Position numbers and translations under genes: made by a program
Assembly: GCA_027080445.1 (NCBI GenBank)
Contig: JALWRY010000462.1
Coordinates: 1 to 10,969 of the forward strand
DNA: 10,969 nt
Direction of reading: 5' to 3'
From: Thiohalobacter sp.
GTDB taxonomy: Bacteria > Pseudomonadota > Gammaproteobacteria > DSM-19610
Notes under the pieces: generated by a model
Told to the model about the DNA's origin: nothing
Database searches by the model: none
What the model saw: only the letters and a program-made list of their open reading frames with translations
Shown here: piece after piece, positions 1 to 4,168 of the stretch
Position numbering within the stretch: the stretch's first letter is position 1
How the letters are laid out: each line of letters opens with the position of its first letter

Positions 1-243
1 TTTCTGTTCGTCAACTCGCATCTTTGCGCTCGGGCTTCCTTCAGACATCTCCTCGCGGATTTGCCCTTGCCGTCGGCTAGTAGTTATGATTGATCCATGA
101 TGAATCAATTCAGGTTCTCCTACAGGGGACTTACACCCCATAAGTTCATGCCCATGCTGGTCGTACACAAGGCCGTAAACGCGGACGCATTTTTCGTTCG
201 CTTCGCTCACTACAAATGCGCCGGTTACGGCTGGCGTTATGCG
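1..243 (+). other. Left edge: tail of an upstream cassette, ending in an attC right half
   Basis: No gene is recognised here. A 48-codon open frame (ATG 100 to TAA 244-246) exists but has no recognisable family and runs through the structured part, so I do not call it. Positions 172-192 and 214-231 form a long imperfect inverted repeat (GCCGTAA...GCATTT against AAATGCG...TTACGGC). It is followed by GGC and the core-like GTTATGCG at 236-243. That layout fits the right half of an integron attC site, with R' being GTTATGC. The left core box (R'') is not clear: nothing ending in AAC sits at the expected place. The assignment rests mainly on the exact complement of 236-243 being found at 900-907, after the next gene. 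Confidence 0.5.
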
Positions 244-258
244 TAAAAGAGAAAGAAG

Positions 259-897
259 ATGAAAGAACCTATATGTCCATACTGCAAAGCCACTTTAAAA
301 AAAACCCCGCAGCGAAAGACAAAATGTCCTTTTTGTGAGAAGCCAATTTTTGTTAAAAGCACACCGACTGATCGCAATAAACACCTTATGACTGAAGAAG
401 AGGCGATAGAAGTAGAATCAAAATGGGCTGAACACCATGAGAAAGAGAGAATAATTCGCTCTTTGCAGGCAATAGGCTCCACCGAAAAGGATTTAGAAAA
501 AGAACAAAAATCATTTTTTGAAAAGAAGCCAATTCAAGAGGCATATAATGCACTCTTAGTTAAAACTGCAAATAATCATAATGATTACCATTACCGTAAA
601 ATGGCACATCATCAGCTTGCTCTCGAATTAAGCAGAAGAAATGAAGATTTTCACGTTCATTTAAAAGAGGCGGCAAGATACGAACTTTTAAGATATAAGC
701 AAAGCCATGTAAGAAAGGTAGAAATTTTAACGGCAGGAAAAGGAAATTCATGTAATGAATGCCAAAAGCAATCTGGCAAAATACTTGATATAGAAACAGC
801 CTTAAATACTATGCCTATACCTTGCTCAAGCTGTACCCATACAGGTCTAGGAGAGAAACCTGGGTTTTGTCGGTGTACTTATGTTGCGTCATTCTAA
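259..897 (+). CDS. Cassette-borne Cys-rich zinc-ribbon protein of unknown function
   Basis: A 212-residue protein that I cannot assign to a named family. Residues 6-26 carry two CPxC pairs (C6, C9, C23, C26), a typical small zinc ribbon. The middle is charged, helical and rich in Lys, Glu and His. The C-terminus holds a second Cys cluster (C165, C168, C189, C192, C204, C206) ending in CRCTY. That tail resembles in layout the CxxC...G...P.P...C...CRC tail of phage Mu F-like head-morphogenesis proteins, but this is a loose resemblance and not a homology claim. No signal peptide or membrane segment is seen. The start at 259 follows a purine-rich GAGAAAGAAG and lies 16 bases after a core site. 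The stop lies two bases before the R'' box at 900. Codon use is strongly AT-rich compared with the ftsYEX region, consistent with acquisition as a cassette. Confidence 0.8.
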   Translation: MKEPICPYCKATLKKTPQRKTKCPFCEKPIFVKSTPTDRNKHLMTEEEAIEVESKWAEHHEKERIIRSLQAIGSTEKDLEKEQKSFFEKKPIQEAYNALLVKTANNHNDYHYRKMAHHQLALELSRRNEDFHVHLKEAARYELLRYKQSHVRKVEILTAGKGNSCNECQKQSGKILDIETALNTMPIPCSSCTHTGLGEKPGFCRCTYVASF

Positions 898-899
898 AG

Positions 900-1098
900 C
901 GCATAACAATCGCATCAAAAATGCCCGCAAAAAGCGCAGGCTCGGACCTAGCTACCGCTCGGCCGTTTATGCGAGATGTAATACGCTAACAAGTAGCCCC
1001 AGCAGACCCAAGACTACGCGCAGCTTTTTGCGCATGGCTTCGCCATTGTTGCGTAAACGCCTCACTCCGTTTTGGCCCGCTGTGCATTGGCGTTAGCT
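900..1098 (+). repeat. attC-like recombination site (compound) between cassettes
   Basis: CGCATAAC at 900-907 is the exact reverse complement of GTTATGCG at 236-243, as expected for the R'' box of the cassette starting there. The right end, GGCGTTAGCT (R' GTTAGCT, 1092-1098), starts the next cassette. Inside lies another core-like box, GCTAACAAG (985-993), complementary to GTTAGC at 1092-1097. There is also an inverted pair with GCAAAAAGC on the left and GCTTTTTGC near 1022-1031. The span is long for one attC (about 199 bases), so it may be two sites with almost nothing between them. An open frame across it (881-1096) is rejected as a by-product of the palindromic sequence. Confidence 0.6.
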
Positions 1099-1107
1099 GC
1101 GCACATC

Positions 1108-1560
1108 ATGGAAGTAAGCTCGATATACAATTTTTATATGCTAAGTGAAGGCATTGCAACAAGTGGGCAGCCTGGCGAAGTTGAATTGTTGCAGATCGCA
1201 GAGGCTGGGTACGAGGTTGTAATAAATTTAGGTCTTTCTAATGCTGAGTATTCAGTTAAAAATGAAGAACGCGTTCTCAAGAGTAAAGGAGTAGAATATA
1301 TACATATTCCAGTAGCATTCGAATCGCCAGAAGGCACGGATTTACAAGAATTCATATCAACACTGAATAAGCACAAGGAATCAAAATTATTTATACATTG
1401 TGCAGCAAATAAACGTGTATCAGTTTTTATGGCCTTGTATCGTATATTAGTGATCGGGTGGGAAAAGGAAAAAGCAATATATGAGTTAGAGAAAATATGG
1501 AAGCCCAACAGGATATGGAAATCTTTTATACAAAATCAGCTAGCAATGCACTGCAACTGA
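1108..1560 (+). CDS. Protein-tyrosine/dual-specificity phosphatase-like cassette protein
   Basis: A 150-residue soluble protein of the bacterial phosphatase-like group (DUF442-like fold), often seen in integron cassettes. The N-terminus reads NFYMLSEGIATSGQP, followed by GYEVVINL, both typical of that group. The putative catalytic loop is IHCAANKRVS with C98 and R103. Only four residues separate Cys and Arg, whereas classical PTPs have CX5R, so phosphatase activity is doubtful or altered. I recall HCAANxRVS as common in this subgroup, which argues against a sequencing error. The substrate is unknown. The ATG at 1108 was chosen because it gives the family N-terminus and sits 10 bases after the core site at 1092; a TTG start at 1072 would lie inside the attC region. 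Base composition is AT-rich. The last codons overlap a degenerate attC left end (1538-1544). Confidence 0.8.
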   Translation: MEVSSIYNFYMLSEGIATSGQPGEVELLQIAEAGYEVVINLGLSNAEYSVKNEERVLKSKGVEYIHIPVAFESPEGTDLQEFISTLNKHKESKLFIHCAANKRVSVFMALYRILVIGWEKEKAIYELEKIWKPNRIWKSFIQNQLAMHCN

Positions 1561-1592
1561 CCCCTTTTCCGCTGCATTCCAATGCGTCATGT
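1538..1592 (+). repeat. Degenerate short attC-like site
   Basis: AGCTAGC (1538-1544) differs by one base from AGCTAAC, the complement of the core GTTAGCT that starts this cassette at 1092. It is followed by AATGCA (1545-1550), which pairs with TGCATT (1573-1578), and then by GCGTCATG, one change from a normal GCGTTATG end. The length (about 55 bases) fits a minimal attC. Both core boxes carry a substitution, so the site may be inactive. The left box overlaps the end of the phosphatase-like gene. Confidence 0.4.
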
Positions 1593-1638
1593 GAGCTTGG
1601 TCGTTGTACGATCAAGGATGAATAGGTGACTACGTAGT

Positions 1639-1805
1639 ATGCCAACAATACTCAGAATTGGACCCTATCGGTTCTTTTTCTACAGCAACGAAAGCGGAGA
1701 GCCGCCCCCATATCCATGTGCAGAGGGAGCAGTTTCTTGCTAAATTTTGGCGATGAAAACAGGGAAATATTCCTGGAGGCGTGGAATGAGCACATTGGCA
1801 ATTGA
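1639..1805 (+). pseudogene. DUF4160 gene, broken by frameshift and internal deletion
   Basis: Starting at ATG 1639 (AGGTGA at 1624-1629 as ribosome site) the frame reads MPTILRIGPYRFFFYSNESG, the normal DUF4160 start. It then leaves frame at a run of five C (1705-1709) and stops at 1741-1743 after 34 codons. With four C the frame would read EPPHIHVQREQFLAKFW, the family's central motif. The next recognisable part, ENREIFLEAWNEHIG ending at TGA 1803-1805, is the family's C-terminus in yet another frame. The usual middle (about 25 residues, containing the LxPVxLA and GF motifs) is missing. So two independent lesions are present. DUF4160 proteins commonly sit directly before DUF2442 and are suspected to form toxin-antitoxin-like pairs; here the tail overlaps the DUF2442 start by 20 bases. 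Confidence 0.8.
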
Positions 1806-2031
1806 AACACATCCCCTGGCCCAGAGTGTCGAGTTTACAGACGATGATCTGATTGTCTCATTGATTGACGGGCGAAAGGTTACAGTTCCATTAGTTTGGT
1901 TTCCGCGTTTGGCAGAAGCCACGAAAACACAGCTAGAGAACTATGAGCTTTTGGGTGATGGGGAAGGCATTCACTGGCCCGAAATAGATGAAGATCTGAG
2001 CGTAGCCGGATTGCTGCGTGGAGATCACTAG
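1786..2031 (+). CDS. DUF2442 family protein
   Basis: An 81-residue protein of the DUF2442 family. The pattern is VEFTDDDLIVSLIDGRKVTVPLVWFPRL, with the typical central 'P..WFPRL' followed by NYELLGDGEGIHWPEIDEDL and the conserved IHWP segment and C-terminal 'DLSVAGLL'. Function is not established; the family usually pairs with DUF4160 and is suspected to be the antitoxin or regulator half. The ATG at 1786 is preferred over 1747 because GGAGG at 1774-1778 sits at proper spacing and because it gives the family N-terminus. That ribosome site lies inside the broken DUF4160 gene, so the two were translationally linked. This frame is intact although its partner is not. Confidence 0.85.
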   Translation: MSTLAIETHPLAQSVEFTDDDLIVSLIDGRKVTVPLVWFPRLAEATKTQLENYELLGDGEGIHWPEIDEDLSVAGLLRGDH

Positions 2032-2038
2032 CATTCAT

Positions 2039-2094
2039 CGTATAAAAGACCCATCGAGCCGACGCTAAAAAATCCACAGGTCAGCCTCTTACAC
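2039..2094 (+). repeat. Degenerate attC-like site after DUF2442
   Basis: GTATAAA (2039-2045) starts eight bases after the DUF2442 stop and is followed by ATCGAGCCGAC (2053-2063). CGAGCCGAC pairs imperfectly with GTCAGCCTC at 2080-2088, followed by TTACAC. The same GTATAA...ATCGAGCCGAC start is found at 2677-2700, so these two joints carry related sites. The right core (CTTACAC) lacks the G of a canonical GTTRRRY. Confidence 0.45.
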
Positions 2095-2130
2095 AATCGT
2101 TAACCACTAGTATTGCCCGATCTGGCAGTC

Positions 2131-2159
2131 TTGACAAATACATATAATATGCATATATT
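2131..2159 (+). promoter_or_regulatory. Sigma-70 promoter of the first brnT-brnA operon
   Basis: TTGACA (2131-2136), 17-base spacer, TATATT (2154-2159): a near-consensus sigma-70 promoter directly before brnT. A 10-bp perfect palindrome, ATATGCATAT (2147-2156), overlaps the -10 box. It is a plausible operator for autorepression by the BrnA-type protein, which is the known mode of BrnTA regulation. The predicted transcription start falls at about the brnT ATG (2166). Confidence 0.65.
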
Positions 2160-2165
2160 TAGCTC

Positions 2166-2444
2166 ATGGACTTTGAATGAGACCCTGCCAAGGCAAGGTC
2201 AAACCTCGCGAAGCATGGAGTAAGCCTTTCTGACGTAGAAACAGCGTTCTACGATCAGCATGCTATTTCAATGCCCGATCCAGGGGCGTCGGTGGAAGAG
2301 CGCTTCATTTTAATTGGAATGGATGCCCTGGGTAGAATTGTTGTAGTGGTGTATACCTACCGCGGCAATTCGATACGTCTTATTTCAGCGCGCAAAGCGA
2401 CTAAGCCAGAGCGAAAGAGTTATGAAGAAGGAATACGATTTTAG
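2166..2444 (+). pseudogene. brnT: BrnT-type toxin gene with a premature stop at codon 5
   Basis: BrnT toxins are small RNase-fold proteins (RelE-like) that cleave RNA and are neutralised by BrnA. From ATG 2166 the frame reads MDFE, then TGA at 2178-2180, then DPAKARSNLAKHGV and on without another stop to TAG 2442-2444. The family motif at the start is FEWDPxKAxxNxxKHGV, so the stop replaces the conserved Trp (TGG to TGA, one base). The rest is complete and shows the family's closing motif LISARKATKPERKSYE. Length would be 92 residues, normal for BrnT. No downstream start with a convincing ribosome site restores the N-terminal region, so full toxin is probably not made unless the stop is read through or is a sequencing error. 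The 3' end overlaps brnA by 23 bases. Confidence 0.85.
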
Positions 2445-2673
2445 TAAGGGCAAGCGAGGCCCGGTCGCGAAGAACACCGGTAAAACTCGCATCACAATAT
2501 ATCTGGATGACGACATCATTGCCGCCTTCCGGAAAAAGGGTGATGAGATCGGCCGGGGTTATCAAACATTAATTAATGATGCATTGAAGGAAGCGCTGTC
2601 AAAAACAGATTCGGCAGTAGATGCGAAGACGTTAAGGCGAATCCTGCGTGAAGAACTCAAAAAGGTGGGCTAA
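2422..2673 (+). CDS. brnA: BrnA-type antitoxin (ribbon-helix-helix)
   Basis: An 83-residue antitoxin. It begins MKKEYDFSKGKRGPV, the hallmark start of BrnA/DUF4415 antitoxins (toxin-binding and basic segment). A ribbon-helix-helix DNA-binding part follows at about residues 22-56: TRITIYLDDDIIAAFRKKG, then GYQTLINDAL. The C-terminal extension (residues 57-83) is a charged helix. It should bind BrnT and repress its own promoter at 2131. The ATG overlaps the toxin gene's end (agtTATGaag), the usual brnTA coupling. The protein is intact whereas the adjacent toxin has a stop at codon 5, so it may now act as an orphan repressor or as an antitoxin against related toxins. Its stop is three bases before the attC R'' box at 2677. 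Confidence 0.88.
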   Translation: MKKEYDFSKGKRGPVAKNTGKTRITIYLDDDIIAAFRKKGDEIGRGYQTLINDALKEALSKTDSAVDAKTLRRILREELKKVG

Positions 2674-2676
2674 GCG

Positions 2677-2817
2677 GTATAACCAACCTATCGAGCCGAC
2701 ACAAAAACTCAGCTCGGCTCATGGGTGCCCTCTCTCGGGACCCTGGCTGGATAATTTGGTGATTTTCACCAGAGCTCTCCCGGCAGCTTCAAGGACATGG
2801 ATACAGGCTCGTTATGT
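2677..2817 (+). repeat. attC site, about 141 bases, highly structured
   Basis: R'' is GTATAAC (2677-2683) and L'' is CGAGCC (2692-2697). L' is GGCTCG (2806-2811) and R' is GTTATGT (2811-2817). R' is the exact complement of the R'' at 3207-3213, marking the next cassette's start. Internal hairpins include GAGCCGA with TCGGCTC (2714-2720), GGGTgCCC with GGGaCCC, and TGGTGA with TCACCA (2757-2771, loop TTT). This 209-base gap between brnA and the second brnT remnant therefore holds no gene but a folded recombination site. The R'' is one base off the complement of the presumed start of its own cassette near 2088. Confidence 0.65.
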
Positions 2818-2846
2818 ACTGAAAAAATAAGGGGGTTACCGTCCCC

Positions 2847-2874
2847 TTGCGTGTAACTACAATATAATTATAAT
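2847..2874 (+). promoter_or_regulatory. Sigma-70 promoter of the second brnT-brnA operon
   Basis: TTGCGT (2847-2852), 16-base spacer, TATAAT (2869-2874); a second TATAAT lies at 2863-2868. The two form a 10-bp palindrome TATAATTATA (2863-2872), a possible operator. A small hairpin, AAGGGG (2829-2834) with CCCCTT (2843-2848), overlaps the -35 box. As at the first locus, the predicted start lies within a few bases of the brnT ATG (2883). Confidence 0.5.
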
Positions 2875-2882
2875 ATATGGCC

Positions 2883-3003
2883 ATGGATGGGCTCAATTTC
2901 GAATGGGATCGCCGAAAGGAACCGGAAACCATTCGTATTATTTTCAGCCCGTAAAGCAGACCGCTCCGAGCGACGTAAGTATGAGGGCTTTAGAAATGCG
3001 TGA
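2883..3003 (+). pseudogene. brnT: BrnT-type toxin remnant, core deleted plus frameshift
   Basis: From ATG 2883 the frame reads MDGLNFEWDRRK, a good BrnT N-terminus including the Trp that is lost in the other copy. It then jumps to PETIRII, which belongs about 55-60 residues further on in the family (before the SARKA motif). One surplus T near 2939-2944 then shifts the frame. In the corrected frame the rest reads SARKADRSERRKYEGFRNA and ends at TGA 3001-3003, as BrnT C-termini do. The catalytic core is absent, so no toxin can be made; the translated peptide would be about 23 residues. The C-terminal end overlaps the antitoxin start, keeping the normal brnTA geometry. This is a separate paralogue and not a duplication of the first locus, since the sequences differ throughout. 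Confidence 0.8.
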
Positions 3004-3205
3004 TCATTACGATTTTTCGAAATCCAAAAAGAACCCCTATGCAAAGAAGCTGAAGAAGCAAATCACTATCAGGCTTGACGAAGATACCATCGCATATTTC
3101 AAAGCCTTAGCTGAGCAGAAGGGTATTCCTTATCAAAGTCTCATTAATTTATATCTTCGCGATTGTGCAGAACGTGCACGTGACTTGAAGATAAAATGGG
3201 CGTAA
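2996..3205 (+). CDS. brnA: BrnA-type antitoxin, second copy (ribbon-helix-helix)
   Basis: A 69-residue antitoxin: MRDHYDFSKSKKNPYAKK (BrnA-type start), then QITIRLDEDTIAYFKALAEQKG and PYQSLINLYLRDCAERA, a ribbon-helix-helix domain at about residues 20-60. The ATG at 2996 is preferred because GAGGG (2983-2987) is well spaced and because it aligns with the MKKEYDFS start of the neighbour. ATG 2981 (five residues longer) is the alternative and would match the overlap position of the first operon. A longer frame from 2903 only reads the broken toxin out of frame. The stop lies directly before an attC R'' box. It is likely a self-repressor of the promoter at 2847; its own toxin is gone. Confidence 0.82.
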   Translation: MRDHYDFSKSKKNPYAKKLKKQITIRLDEDTIAYFKALAEQKGIPYQSLINLYLRDCAERARDLKIKWA

Positions 3206-3206
3206 C

Positions 3207-3250
3207 ACATAACAAACGCATCGAATGCGCGCTTTTCGGCTGCGTTGAAC
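3207..3250 (+). repeat. Very short attC-like site
   Basis: R'' is ACATAAC (3207-3213), the exact complement of GTTATGT at 2811-2817. R' is GTTGAAC (3244-3250), which fits GTTRRRY. Between them GCATCGAA pairs with TTCGGCTGC around a nine-base loop, with the one-base asymmetry usual in attC stems. At 44 bases it is shorter than the usual minimum of about 55-60, so part may be lost. Confidence 0.55.
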
Positions 3251-3409
3251 CTACCTCAGTATTGCACACACCTAATTGAGTATTTATTAGCGGTGAGCAA
3301 ATGGTCAGGAAAGCAAAGTCCTCTGACTTGATTACTGCCATCGAAGTTGAGGCAGGCGATAGAGAACGAGAGATGAAGCGTTATTCAGATGCCCGACAGA
3401 CGAAAATTA
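3251..3409. other. Gene-free stretch between the last plus-strand cassette and vapC
   Basis: No convincing gene is seen. A plus-strand frame from ATG 3301 (GGTGAG before it) runs to 3582, but more than half of it is antisense to vapC and no family is recognised. The part up to 3409 could be the remains of an older cassette gene. Confidence 0.4.
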
Positions 3410-3799
3410 TCAGGGTTTCAAAACAGTACAATTCGAAAGACCTTTTGCCTTTTTGGCAAACCTGGCATCAAAGGAATACATATGTTCACACTCCTGGCTG
3501 TTGGACAGGTGTAGTGCGTCAGAGAAATCCAGCCCTTCTCTATGCCATTGAACCGCCTGAGAAACCGAATGAGGATTTGTAAGGTATATATTCTCTAACC
3601 CGAAAAGTTTATTAAACGCGTCGCATATGTCTTGAGGCTGGAAACCATACGCGTACCGGAGAACCCATTCGGTTTCCAGTATCACAGTATCGGGAATAAA
3701 AATTTCCTGGCTAGTAAAAACTTTGTATGCTCTTTTGTATTGCGCTTCATGATCGCGCGTGAGGAAACGAACAATGATGTTGGTATCAATCGCTACCAT
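3410..3799 (-). CDS. vapC: VapC toxin, PIN-domain ribonuclease
   Basis: A 129-residue PIN-domain protein, normal length for VapC. These are magnesium-dependent RNases that cut tRNA or rRNA and are held inactive by VapB. The acidic sites are visible: VAIDTNIIVRFLTRD at the N-terminus (D5), ILETEWVLR (the central Glu), LDFSDALHL (third acidic residue) and FDARFAKKA (fourth). Unlike the other toxin genes in this window it has no lesion. The start at 3799 was chosen because it overlaps the vapB end (gagaaacacgATGgtagcg), the usual vapBC coupling, and because the ORF's upstream extension lies inside vapB. It is oriented against the other cassette genes. It may be cassette cargo with its own promoter, or a separately inserted module. 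Confidence 0.92.
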   Translation of the reverse strand: MVAIDTNIIVRFLTRDHEAQYKRAYKVFTSQEIFIPDTVILETEWVLRYAYGFQPQDICDAFNKLFGLENIYLTNPHSVSQAVQWHREGLDFSDALHLSNSQECEHMYSFDARFAKKAKGLSNCTVLKP

Positions 3800-4052
3800 C
3801 GTGTTTCTCCGAGATTCCTTCTCTAATGGCGTCTTCCATTTCATCCAGTGATTTTGCTTTTCCTGAGTATTTCAGGCACGAAGCAACATCACCGATATTT
3901 GTCGTCTCAAAAGGGGTTCTTGGCCTCAACAGTATCCCGTCCCCCATATCAATAACCACAAGCTCTTGCCCAATCTTCCAGTCATGTGCAGTACGAACGG
4001 GCTTTGGGATAATAACCTGGCCTTTACTTGATAACTTTGTGATTTCCATCAT
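3786..4052 (-). CDS. vapB: VapB-type antitoxin, AbrB/SpoVT fold
   Basis: An 88-residue antitoxin. Residues 2-45 form a swapped-hairpin AbrB DNA-binding domain: EITKLSSKGQVIIPKPVR, then WKIGQELVVIDMGDGILLRP. The C-terminal half (LDEMEDAIREGISEK) is the helix that should wrap VapC. It binds the toxin and represses the operon. The ATG at 4052 is preferred over a TTG at 4076 because GGGAG lies just upstream and the AbrB domain normally starts at once. The gene overlaps vapC by 14 bases. The promoter lies at 4092-4120. Confidence 0.9.
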   Translation of the reverse strand: MMEITKLSSKGQVIIPKPVRTAHDWKIGQELVVIDMGDGILLRPRTPFETTNIGDVASCLKYSGKAKSLDEMEDAIREGISEKHDGSD

Positions 4053-4091
4053 ATTTCTCCCGCAACCCGATGGCAACGTAGCCTGCCACTG

Positions 4092-4120
4092 ACTATAGTA
4101 AGAAAAATGTAAGAAATCAA
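4092..4120 (-). promoter_or_regulatory. Sigma-70 promoter of vapBC
   Basis: On the minus strand: TTGATT (4120-4115), 17-base spacer, TATAGT (4097-4092). The predicted start is near 4085, leaving about a 33-base leader to the vapB ATG at 4052. This gives the module its own expression independent of cassette orientation. Confidence 0.6.
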
Positions 4121-4122
4121 GC

Positions 4123-4129
4123 GTTATAC
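4123..4129 (+). other. Possible terminal attC core (GTTATAC)
   Basis: TCAAGCGTTATAC resembles the right end of many attC sites (L' then R'), and it lies just before the stop of the M16 gene, where the cassette region ends. GTTATAC is also the exact complement of the R'' box at 2677-2683. No matching left half (GTTCAAC, expected from the core at 3244) is visible upstream, so this could be coincidence. Confidence 0.3.
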
Positions 4130-4168
4130 AAAATGGCTCAACATGTCAGGTATATTCGGATGCCCCCG

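Noticed and set aside
191..209. CRISPR-like or tandem repeat (TTCGTTCGCTTCGCTC)
   Set aside because: Only a short imperfect pair inside the loop of the attC-like stem; no regular spacing or further copies.
1..236. Group II intron 3' end (class C introns insert at attC)
   Set aside because: No domain V-like hairpin and no maturase frame is seen.
100..246. 48-codon open frame before the first cassette gene
   Set aside because: It overlaps the attC-like stem and core; no recognisable domain or ribosome site.
881..1096. Open frame of 71 codons on the plus strand
   Set aside because: It overlaps the end of the first gene and lies across the palindromic recombination region; very basic, low-complexity product with no family.
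2648..2830. Small plus-strand frame between the two brnTA loci
   Set aside because: It starts inside brnA and runs through the folded attC region; no ribosome site or family.
2903..2995. Longer N-terminus for the second BrnA
   Set aside because: It is the broken brnT sequence read in another frame; the family start and ribosome site point to 2996.
3301..3582. Open frame of 93 codons on the plus strand
   Set aside because: More than half is antisense to the clear vapC gene; no recognisable family. Only the part before 3410 could be the remains of a cassette gene.
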